Of a stretch of DNA of 23,997 nucleotides, positions 7,337 through 14,126 are shown piece after piece (position 1 is the first letter of the stretch; every line of letters begins with the position of its first letter). The DNA is from CALCTE01 sp045627885 (GTDB taxonomy: Bacteria; Bacillota; Clostridia; Oscillospirales; CAG-272). The DNA is taken from positions 1 through 23,997 of the forward strand of contig JAZQOM010000012.1 in the NCBI GenBank assembly GCA_045627885.1, read 5' to 3'. Position numbers and translations under genes: made by a program. The notes under the pieces were generated by a model that searched no databases, had not been told where the DNA came from, and was given only the letters and a program-made list of their open reading frames with translations.

Positions 7337-8860
7337 TCAGTTCTCCTTTTTATTTTCGTAATATTTTTTAAGTCCCACTCTGTCAATCTTTCCGTTAGGA
7401 GTAAGGGGCATATTATCGAGTTTTTCCACCTTATTGGGAAGCATATATCTCGGCACTCTCTCTTTGAGGGCGTTTACAAGCGCCGCAGAATCTATATCGC
7501 CCGTATAATAGAGCACTATTCTGCTCTTTTCCTTGTCATAAAGAGCGCAGGAATTGGATATTCCGTCGAGCAGGTTTACATTTACCTCTATCTCGCCGAG
7601 CTCTATGCGGTGCCCCATGTGCTTTATCTGATAGTCTTTTCTCGATACGAACACAAGCTCGCCCCGCTCGTTGCGCTTGCCGAGGTCACCAGTGCGGTAT
7701 ATGAGCTCGGGATAGCGGTCATTGAGCGGATTCTGTGTAAAGTATTCGGCTGTCTTTTCGAAATTGTGGTAGTAGCCGTGTGTGAGCGATGTTCCGCGAA
7801 CGCATATCTCGCCTACCTCGCCGTCCTCTGCAAGCTTATTCTGCTCGTTTATGAGAAGAATCTCGGTATTGTGGAACGGTCTTCCTATCGGAATTACCTC
7901 GTCAAGCTCAAATTCGCGCTCGACTCTGTAAAAACAGCACATACCGGTCGTTTCGGTGGGGCCGTAGAGGTTTGTAAAGGTCGCTTCGGGAAGTGCCTCT
8001 CTCCACCTTCTGAACTGCTTTATCGGGAATACCTCGCTTCCGAATGCTATCGTCTTGAGGTACTTGGGGATAACCTTATCGAATGTGCGGAATGCGGATA
8101 TCGTCGTTAGCGCCGATACAACCCAGCATACCGTGTTTATCTTGTGCTCGTTTAAGTATTCCACAAGCTTTATCGGGAACATAAAGAGCTGCTTGGGAAC
8201 AAGATATGTCGTTGCTCCGAATTTGAGCGTGGGGTAAAGCTCCTTTAAGCAGGCATCGAAGTAGAGCGGCGTCTGATTTGCAAAGCGCGTTTCTTCGCTG
8301 AATCCGAGAACATCCGAAAGATTTTCGATATAGTCTATTACCGAGCGGTGGCAGGCGCATACTCCCTTGGGAATGCCCGTCGAGCCGGATGTAAACACTA
8401 TGTATATTGGGTCTGTATCAAGCTGTCTGTCTCTGATAATTGCAAGCGCTTCTTCGTTTACGGCAAAGGATGCGATATCGTCGTATAATACGGCGTTGTC
8501 CTCAAAGCCGTATTCCATTGCAAGCTCCTTGCAGTGCTTATCGCATATCATCAGCTTCGGCTTTAAGTTATCCAAAATAAGCTCTATGCGGAATTTCGGC
8601 ATCTCGGCATCGAGCGGAACATAAAAATCGCCGCCGTAGACGCATCCGTAGAATGCCGTTATCATCTGCGGGCTCTTTTCCATAAATACGACTATCGGCT
8701 CTTTATAAAGTCCGTTTGCCGCAAGATATGAGCCTATCGAGCGCGATACACCGTATATCTGCGAAAATGTGAGCTCCGTGCTGTCATCCGCGAAAGCAAC
8801 CTTATCGGGCAGTCTTTTTACCGTGCCCTCAAGGTACTCCATTACATTGGTAAGTTGCAT
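7337..8860 (-). CDS. DltA-like amino acid adenylation enzyme
   Basis: A 507-residue ANL-superfamily enzyme, the same size as DltA (about 503-510). It would activate an amino acid with ATP and transfer it to the adjacent carrier protein. Visible core motifs: A3 FTSGSTG (156-162), A5 NLYGPTE (297-303), A7 YRTGDLG, A8 GHRIELGEIE and A10 PNGKIDR with the catalytic Lys491. Asp202 in LYFDACL matches the residue that holds the alpha-amino group, so the substrate is probably an amino acid. In DltA the segment before A5 reads roughly FCGEVLP, and its cysteine contacts the D-alanine side; here it reads FGSEVFP, with Gly274 at the cysteine position. The pocket may therefore accept something other than D-alanine. 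It begins 18 bases after the racemase gene, with GGGGAAG upstream. Confidence 0.88.
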   Translation of the reverse strand: MQLTNVMEYLEGTVKRLPDKVAFADDSTELTFSQIYGVSRSIGSYLAANGLYKEPIVVFMEKSPQMITAFYGCVYGGDFYVPLDAEMPKFRIELILDNLKPKLMICDKHCKELAMEYGFEDNAVLYDDIASFAVNEEALAIIRDRQLDTDPIYIVFTSGSTGIPKGVCACHRSVIDYIENLSDVLGFSEETRFANQTPLYFDACLKELYPTLKFGATTYLVPKQLFMFPIKLVEYLNEHKINTVCWVVSALTTISAFRTFDKVIPKYLKTIAFGSEVFPIKQFRRWREALPEATFTNLYGPTETTGMCCFYRVEREFELDEVIPIGRPFHNTEILLINEQNKLAEDGEVGEICVRGTSLTHGYYHNFEKTAEYFTQNPLNDRYPELIYRTGDLGKRNERGELVFVSRKDYQIKHMGHRIELGEIEVNVNLLDGISNSCALYDKEKSRIVLYYTGDIDSAALVNALKERVPRYMLPNKVEKLDNMPLTPNGKIDRVGLKKYYENKKEN

Positions 8861-8878
8861 TTCTTCCCCTGCTTTCTT

Positions 8879-9571
8879 TTATTCTGCAAGCTTCTTCCCC
8901 GCCGCGAGAACCGCCTTGCGCGCAAGTATCTTCATCGCGTCGGCGTAAAGTCCTTTTTCGAGCTTGTCCTCCGGCAGTAAAGAAAGCTCGGTGCAACCGA
9001 GAATAATCGCGTCGGCACCCTTTTGCTTAAACTCCTTTTCTGCAAGAGAAAAGCGTTCCATATCGGGCTTTTTGCCCGCTTTTATCTCTTTGTATATCGT
9101 TTCGGTTACTATGCTCTGCCCTTCTCGGGACAGTGTGAGCGGCTCTATTCCCGCTTTGATAAGAGCGTTCTGGAACAGTCCCGTCTTTACCGAGCCCTCG
9201 GTTGCGGCTATGCCCGCTTTTTTTACTCCGCGCCCGGCAAGATATTCTGCGGTCGCCTCTATGCCGTTTATTATCGGTACTCCTATTTCGCTTTCGAGCT
9301 GTGCGTGGAAATAATGCGCCGTCATACACGGTATGGCTATCAGCTCGGCGCCCTGCGCCTTTAAGCCCTTGCCGACTTCAATAAGCCGCGGTCTCGGGTC
9401 AAGTGTGCTTTTTTTGAGTATGAACGCCGTGCGGTCGGGTATCGACGGTACGCTGTGAATGAGCATTTCGATATGCTCTTGGTCACTTTTTGCGTCCGTG
9501 AGCTCCGTTACATAGCGCATAAAGACTGCAGTCGCCATCGGGCCGAGTCCGCCTATTACGCCAAGCAGCAT
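8879..9571 (-). CDS. Aspartate/glutamate racemase family protein
   Basis: A 230-residue PLP-independent amino acid racemase, expected in the cytoplasm. The two catalytic cysteines typical of the family are Cys82 in IPCMTAH and Cys193 in LGCTELSLL; the family length is about 230 residues. The N-terminal GVIGGLGPMAT loop is also characteristic of aspartate racemases. One notable change: the residue after Cys82 is Met, where most relatives have Asn (PCNTAH) contacting the substrate carboxylate. The gene sits between the surface protein and the adenylation enzyme, with 18-base gaps on both sides, and has GAGGG as ribosome binding site. Its position suggests it supplies the amino acid that the DltA-like enzyme activates. 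Aspartate, glutamate or another amino acid are all possible substrates. Confidence 0.82.
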   Translation of the reverse strand: MLLGVIGGLGPMATAVFMRYVTELTDAKSDQEHIEMLIHSVPSIPDRTAFILKKSTLDPRPRLIEVGKGLKAQGAELIAIPCMTAHYFHAQLESEIGVPIINGIEATAEYLAGRGVKKAGIAATEGSVKTGLFQNALIKAGIEPLTLSREGQSIVTETIYKEIKAGKKPDMERFSLAEKEFKQKGADAIILGCTELSLLPEDKLEKGLYADAMKILARKAVLAAGKKLAE

Positions 9572-9589
9572 TTGCCGTCCCTCTCTTTT

Positions 9590-11608
9590 TTACGATACTT
9601 TTACTTTCTTGCGTGCGTAGTCGAGCTTTTTCTGCACGGAAACGGTTGCAATCTCGGGAAGCTCTACATCTCCGTAATAATGCTCGTCCGCATAATATCT
9701 CTTATCCCAGATATCCATCTCAGCCTGCGTGAGCATAAACAGCTCGTTGCTGAATTTGAAGTGGTTTGAATCGGCAAAATACCAGCTTCCGTCGATGCAG
9801 ATAAGATTCCAATAGTGATTGGACGCGGTCGGCTTTTTCTTTACCTTCTGTACGGGAAGGTTATCTATTCCCGCATAGGTGTAAAGCGCCCTCGACACCG
9901 AATAGAATGTGAAGCAGTCGCCCTGTCTTGTGGTAAAGCCGTCGTAGGCTCCGATTATCCAATCGGACTTATCGGATGTTCCGATATACTTGATATGGTC
10001 GTGCGACCACCAATATATCGCAAACGCCTTTTCCATATCGCTCATCGACGGAGTGAGAATCTCCTCCAAAACTTCCTTTGCGTAGCATTCCACAAGGCTG
10101 CTCTTTGAGGGAACAAGGCTTACCTTTACGGTTGCCGATGCGCTCGCCTTATTGCCCGATGCGTCTGTTGCCGTGTAGTTTACCGTGTATTCTCCCTCGA
10201 CATTGATATTGACGGCGGAGCTGTCTATCGTAAGCACGGGTGCGGGGTCATGCTTATCTGTTACGGTGACATGCTTGCGGTAGCTTACGCTTTCGCCCAA
10301 GAATATCTCAAAATCATCAGCCTTTATCACGGGAGCTTCGATATCCTGCTCGACAACTACCGTTACGGTAAGAGAAGACGAATTGCCGGATGCATCCGTT
10401 GCGGAATATGTGAGCTTATATTCTCCCGCCTTGTTGAAGTCAACCGTTCCCGAAGAAATAAGCTTGACATTCGGGTCAAGGTCATCGGATACTTTGACAT
10501 ACTTGTTCATATCGACGCTGTGTCCGAGTGCCGTATAAACCCTTGAAGCAGAGCTCTGACCTGCCGTAACCTCGGAAACCTCTATCTTCGGCGCGGTGAC
10601 ATCATTTACAAGCTTTACCGTAATCGTCTTTACCGCCTTATTGCCCGATGCGTCGATTGAAGAATATGTTACTTTATATGTTCCCGCTTTATCGCGTACG
10701 AGAGCGCTGTCATCTACCGTTACGGTAACGCTTTGGTCGTGGTCGTCGCTTACGGTGACGCCCTCAAGAAGGTCGAAATCCGCTCCTACATAGGTGTTTA
10801 TGTTCTTCGTTCCGCTTATCACGGGGGCAAGCGCGTCCTTTATCAGCGTAAACACGACGGTTTTGCTCGATTGGTTGCCCGCTCCGTCGCGCGCCGTATA
10901 TGTAACCGTATATCTTCCGGCTGAAGGTGTATCTCCGATTCCGCCGTCGTCAACGGTGAGTGTCGGCGCGGTATCCTTATCATCGGTAACTGTTACGCCC
11001 TCCGAAAAGTCTATCGGCTCTCCGAGATATATTCTTCTGTCGGAAGCACCGCTTATCACGGGAGCTTCCGTATCGACCGTAACCTTTATACTTACGGGAA
11101 TTTCCGATACATTGCCGCCCTCGTCCGTAATTTTTACTATCGCATTTGCAATTCCGTCGCGGCTTACATCCGGAGCCTGCTTGTACTCTATATTTACAGC
11201 CGTGGCATCGGATATATCGGTGACAACCTGCTCCGGAGCCGGAAGTATTCCGCCCCAGGTAAATGCGTCAAGAACGGGGTTTGCCGTGGGCGCTTTGGTA
11301 TCTGCTACGGTGAGCGCGCATTCGTATTCTTTGCCCCTTACCGTTAAATTTACGGTATATGCTCCGATTGTATTTGTGGGGATTGATACGAGCGATGTCG
11401 TTATCTCCGCCTTCTGCGGCACTTTGCCGTTTTTGAAGAAAAGCTCGGGAGTAAGCTCCGTGCCCGCCTCGACGGTCAGCTCCTTAAGTATGTTATTGGT
11501 GGAAAGAAGCGTCGGGAATGTTATGGCGAGAACTATCGCAAGCACCGCCGTTATCGCTATAATTATATACTTATCGGTATCAGCCGATTTTTTCTTTTTT
11601 TTCTGCAT
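9590..11608 (-). CDS. Surface protein with Ig-like repeats and a transglutaminase-like domain
   Basis: A 672-residue protein that starts the operon. A lysine-rich N-terminus and one transmembrane segment (about 13-35) anchor it outside the cell. Two divergent beta-sandwich units (about 38-175) and four clearer Ig-like repeats of the DUF5011 type follow (about 176-258, 259-341, 342-427 and 428-510). Each repeat has a GxYxVxYxAxDxSGN signature. The C-terminal transglutaminase/papain-like domain (about 520-650) has an intact triad: Cys565 in QGDCFTF, His598 in NHYWN and Asp613 in FADSNHF. Such domains act as peptidases or cross-linkers on envelope peptides. The ATG at 11608 is preferred over a TTG two codons earlier because GAAGG lies 7 bases upstream of it. 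The perfect promoter at 11670-11698 drives it and probably the six genes downstream. Confidence 0.83.
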   Translation of the reverse strand: MQKKKKKSADTDKYIIIAITAVLAIVLAITFPTLLSTNNILKELTVEAGTELTPELFFKNGKVPQKAEITTSLVSIPTNTIGAYTVNLTVRGKEYECALTVADTKAPTANPVLDAFTWGGILPAPEQVVTDISDATAVNIEYKQAPDVSRDGIANAIVKITDEGGNVSEIPVSIKVTVDTEAPVISGASDRRIYLGEPIDFSEGVTVTDDKDTAPTLTVDDGGIGDTPSAGRYTVTYTARDGAGNQSSKTVVFTLIKDALAPVISGTKNINTYVGADFDLLEGVTVSDDHDQSVTVTVDDSALVRDKAGTYKVTYSSIDASGNKAVKTITVKLVNDVTAPKIEVSEVTAGQSSASRVYTALGHSVDMNKYVKVSDDLDPNVKLISSGTVDFNKAGEYKLTYSATDASGNSSSLTVTVVVEQDIEAPVIKADDFEIFLGESVSYRKHVTVTDKHDPAPVLTIDSSAVNINVEGEYTVNYTATDASGNKASASATVKVSLVPSKSSLVECYAKEVLEEILTPSMSDMEKAFAIYWWSHDHIKYIGTSDKSDWIIGAYDGFTTRQGDCFTFYSVSRALYTYAGIDNLPVQKVKKKPTASNHYWNLICIDGSWYFADSNHFKFSNELFMLTQAEMDIWDKRYYADEHYYGDVELPEIATVSVQKKLDYARKKVKVS

Positions 11609-11669
11609 TTTCAAGCCTTCTTTTGTTTTATTGCAAGGTATACATTATTACATATACTCAAACAGAATT

Positions 11670-11698
11670 AGTATAATCCTATATTATGCTTTTGTCAA
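11670..11698 (-). promoter_or_regulatory. Promoter of the seven-gene operon
   Basis: On the minus strand: TTGACA (11698-11693), a 17-base spacer, and TATACT (11675-11670). The predicted start near 11663 gives a leader of about 55 nt. All downstream gaps to 3875 are 18 bases or fewer, so this is the likely promoter of the whole operon. Confidence 0.82.
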
Positions 11699-11722
11699 TA
11701 TTTTTTAAGCATAAAAAGCTCT

Positions 11723-11750
11723 GTCCCGCCCGTAAATAAGCGGGCGGGAC
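11723..11750 (-). terminator. Terminator of the SleC-like gene
   Basis: GTCCCGCCCG (11723-11732) pairs perfectly with CGGGCGGGAC (11741-11750), with an 8-base loop. On the minus strand it is followed by AGAGCTTTTT. It separates the SleC-like gene from the operon promoter. Confidence 0.8.
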
Positions 11751-11761
11751 AATATTTTCGG

Positions 11762-13831
11762 TTAATGGCAGTTGCAGTCTTCGCCGGACGAATTTCCCGA
11801 TGTGTTGTCCGATGATTCATCCGCGCAGGGATAACGGAGATTTATTCTCAAAAGCGCGTTCCAGGTTGCGGGGCCGACTATGCCGTCTACCGCAATATCG
11901 GATATGCGCTGGAGCTCTCTTACCGCGCTCTGCGTGGCAGAGCCGAATATTCCGTCAACGGAAAGTGTGCGGATAGACGGGTAGGTCTGCGAAGCGCAGT
12001 TGAGCAGTCTTTGAAGTTTTCTTACCTCGTTGCCCTGTGAGCCGTAGCGAAGTAAAGAGCCGCCGTATGCGTTTTCTTTGATAAATTTTCTCGCGTCGAC
12101 TATCTCTTCCCAGGTCATGGGCCCGATGATGCCGTCGGACGCAAGTCCGAATATCTGCTGGAACACTCTTACGGCACTGTCGGTGCGGCTTCCGAATCTG
12201 CCGTCGACCGTCAGCTTGGGAATTGACGGGAATACGGTCGATACGGTGTTCAAGTACTCCTGCATCTTGCGGACATCGTCTCCGACGGAGCCGATGCGAA
12301 GCGGTGTGCCGGGGTATTCGTCTTCTCCGGGAGTTTCGGCACCGTCGATTATTCCCTTATATGCGTCGTATATCGTATTCCAGGTCGAAGGCCCGACCAA
12401 GCCGTCCACGGAAAGTCCGTAGAGGCTTTGGAACTGTCTTACGGCGTTTTCGGTGTCACTTCCGAATATTCCGTCTATCGTAACGGAAGGTATAAATCCC
12501 GTTCCGTTGGCGATTACATTGATGTAATACTGCAGGCTCGACACATTGCTTCCGCGTGAGCCCCTGCGCAAAATCGTGCCGGGGTACTGTCCGTCTCCGC
12601 CATAGCGTTCTCCCTCGCTTGAAAGCTCCGCAAGCTTTTTGACGGCTACATAGATATTGGATATCTTATACCAGGTCGATTCTCCGACAACTCCGTCGGG
12701 TATGAGCCCGAATATCTGCTGAAATCTCTTTACCGCGTTCTCGGTAGACTCTCCGAACACACCGTCGGCGGCAACATTTCCTATTGACGGGTAGTTCTGC
12801 GCTATGCGGGAAAGCTGGCGCTGTATTGTGGCAACATCGGAGCCCGACGAGCCTCTCGAAAGCGGTGCTCCCGGATAGCTGCTCGGCACTCCCGCAACGC
12901 TCTGCGCCTTGGCAAGTTCAATATCCGAGCCGTAGTAGTAGCGCAGAATCTGAAGCGCGCTGTATCCGTTGTTGGCAAGTGTTACCGTGCCCCACTGCTT
13001 CATGCCCGGGCAGGTGACGGAGCTTCCGTCGCAATACTCGGTGTAGTAGGGATTTGTTGTGCCGACCTTGCGTACATAAGTGTTGAAAAGTCCGTCGACA
13101 AGGTCGCTTATATTCTTGTCGATGTTTCTGCCGTATACGAAATACTGGTCATACGCGGTGGAATTGGTGATATCGAAATTGTACCCTCTGCCGCGGTACC
13201 ATTCTGTATAGATTCTGTTGAGCACAAGCGATATCTGTGCGTAGATATTTGCTTTGAGCGCTTCGACGGGCCAGGTCGGGTATATCTCGCTGCAGCAGAC
13301 ATTCTTGATATACTCCGCAAAGCCGACGGTGACATTTCTTGCCGACTCGTTGGGGCGTCCGAGATGCACGGTGACATTCTCGGGTATGACTACTCTTGTG
13401 AGTATTCTGCCCCTGTTGTCGTATTCCTGCCTGCGCTCGGTCGGCGTGGAATAAAGCTGATGCGCGGGAACATCTATGGTGCCGTCGCCCGTAAGCTGCC
13501 CTTCGGGGAGCGCTATCATACTTGCTCGCAAAAGCGCCGTCTGCCCCTCGAACACCTGTATACCGCGGACGCGAAGCGAATAATAGCCGACAGCCGAAAT
13601 CTCGGCATTATACACCGCGTACGGCAAAGTGCGCACATCGGGAATAAGCGACAGAGAGCGGTCGGGTGTGTATACCTCGAATATCGCAGATTTTCCGTCC
13701 GTACTGTCCGTGAGCGTCTGCCTTGCGACAACTCTGCCGGTAATTCCGTCCGTGATGATTATCACGGCGTTTCTTACGGGCTGCGCCTGATTGTTCGCGG
13801 AAAGCGCAAGCTCTATATATCCTTTGTTCAT
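11762..13831 (-). CDS. SleC-like spore-cortex hydrolase with four peptidoglycan-binding repeats
   Basis: A 689-residue protein. Residues about 1-110 form a carboxypeptidase-regulatory-like beta domain, as in the pro-region of clostridial SleC. Residues about 148-305 form a SpoIID/LytB-like domain. Its segment CCSEIYPTWPVEALKA carries Glu182, which aligns with the catalytic glutamate of SpoIID-type lytic transglycosylases; the blocks ITNSTAYDQYF and GMKQWGTVTLANNGY are typical of SleC. Four PG_binding_1 repeats follow (about 322-395, 412-488, 503-580 and 590-665), each ending in DGxxGxxTW. The C-terminal tail is Ser/Asn-rich and ends in DCNCH. SleC degrades cortex peptidoglycan during germination. 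No secretion signal is seen. The ATG at 13831 follows AAAGGAGTG; an upstream in-frame codon lacks such a site. Confidence 0.78.
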   Translation of the reverse strand: MNKGYIELALSANNQAQPVRNAVIIITDGITGRVVARQTLTDSTDGKSAIFEVYTPDRSLSLIPDVRTLPYAVYNAEISAVGYYSLRVRGIQVFEGQTALLRASMIALPEGQLTGDGTIDVPAHQLYSTPTERRQEYDNRGRILTRVVIPENVTVHLGRPNESARNVTVGFAEYIKNVCCSEIYPTWPVEALKANIYAQISLVLNRIYTEWYRGRGYNFDITNSTAYDQYFVYGRNIDKNISDLVDGLFNTYVRKVGTTNPYYTEYCDGSSVTCPGMKQWGTVTLANNGYSALQILRYYYGSDIELAKAQSVAGVPSSYPGAPLSRGSSGSDVATIQRQLSRIAQNYPSIGNVAADGVFGESTENAVKRFQQIFGLIPDGVVGESTWYKISNIYVAVKKLAELSSEGERYGGDGQYPGTILRRGSRGSNVSSLQYYINVIANGTGFIPSVTIDGIFGSDTENAVRQFQSLYGLSVDGLVGPSTWNTIYDAYKGIIDGAETPGEDEYPGTPLRIGSVGDDVRKMQEYLNTVSTVFPSIPKLTVDGRFGSRTDSAVRVFQQIFGLASDGIIGPMTWEEIVDARKFIKENAYGGSLLRYGSQGNEVRKLQRLLNCASQTYPSIRTLSVDGIFGSATQSAVRELQRISDIAVDGIVGPATWNALLRINLRYPCADESSDNTSGNSSGEDCNCH

Positions 13832-13869
13832 CCTATCACTCCTTTTTGTTTTATCTTGCGGGAAGCCCC

Positions 13870-13891
13870 GCATTACAGTATATGTTAATGC
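13870..13891. promoter_or_regulatory. Interrupted palindrome upstream of the SleC-like gene
   Basis: GCATTA (13870-13875) and TAATGC (13886-13891) flank an AT-rich centre. On the minus strand the centre reads CATATACT, which resembles the -10 element of the mother-cell sigma factor SigE (CATACA-T type), but no matching -35 was found. It could be an operator, a sporulation promoter part, or chance. Confidence 0.3.
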
Positions 13892-13952
13892 GCTTCGGAG
13901 TGACTGTGATTTTTTATATATTAAAGAGTGCTGAAAACGAAGGGATATTTTT

Positions 13953-13986
13953 GTTCTTTTCTTCGCAGGCGTACAAAGAAAAGAAC
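13953..13986. repeat. Perfect inverted repeat in the leader of the SleC-like gene
   Basis: GTTCTTTTCTT (13953-13963) pairs with AAGAAAAGAAC (13976-13986) across a 12-base loop. It has no clear T-run and sits next to a true terminator at 13996-14028. Role unknown. Confidence 0.4.
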
Positions 13987-13995
13987 GGAAAATGC

Positions 13996-14028
13996 AAAAA
14001 TGACGGGAGAATTACGCCCGTCATTTTT
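13996..14028. terminator. Bidirectional terminator
   Basis: AAAAATGACGGG (13996-14007) pairs with CCCGTCATTTTT (14017-14028). T-rich sequence follows on the plus strand and a shorter T-run on the minus strand. On the minus strand it would end the alpha-galactosidase transcript. The stem core is shared with the terminator at 23691-23717. Confidence 0.7.
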
Positions 14029-14062
14029 CTTTTTTGTATTTGTTTTTTTATTTATTAAATAG

Positions 14063-14122
14063 CTTATTGCCGCAAGACCGAGTTTTCTGTGCTCTGACGG
14101 CTTTGCAAGCGCAAAGCCGTCA
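14063..14122 (+). ncRNA. Copy A of a two-copy structured element
   Basis: The block 14063-14095 matches 23779-23813 at about 28 of 34 aligned positions (CTTATTGCCG, AGA, CGAGTTT and GTGCTCTG are identical). It is followed by a perfect 12-bp hairpin (14095-14106 with 14111-14122). In copy B the hairpin sequence differs but is still perfectly paired, and the loop context TTGC-nAGn-GCAA is kept. Unlike copy B, this one lacks a convincing promoter and has no T-run after the hairpin, so it may be a decayed copy. On the other strand the hairpin lies 4 bases after the alpha-galactosidase stop codon. Confidence 0.35.
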
Positions 14123-14126
14123 ATTA

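Noticed and set aside
7241..8110. 289-codon plus-strand open frame opposite the adenylation enzyme
   Set aside because: It is antisense to a gene with all adenylation motifs, lacks a ribosome binding site and resembles no protein.
7107..8860. Nonribosomal peptide synthetase module
   Set aside because: Adenylation and carrier proteins are separate and DltA/DltC-sized, with no condensation or thioesterase domain nearby; the MBOAT and SGNH neighbours point to polymer acylation.
10794..11708. 304-codon plus-strand open frame opposite the Ig-like/transglutaminase gene
   Set aside because: Its Ser/Val/Thr-rich translation mirrors the repetitive coding strand, and it would run through the operon promoter.
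11762..13120. Direct DNA repeats in the SleC-like gene
   Set aside because: The similarity is at protein level (four PG_binding_1 domains) and nucleotide identity is low, so this is domain duplication, not a recent DNA repeat or CRISPR.
13870..13891. Firm call of a sporulation (SigE) promoter
   Set aside because: Only the -10-like CATATACT is present; no matching -35 was found at the right distance.
14095..14122. Hairpin of copy A as the terminator of the alpha-galactosidase gene
   Set aside because: No T-run follows it on the minus strand; the hairpin at 13996-14028 is the better terminator.
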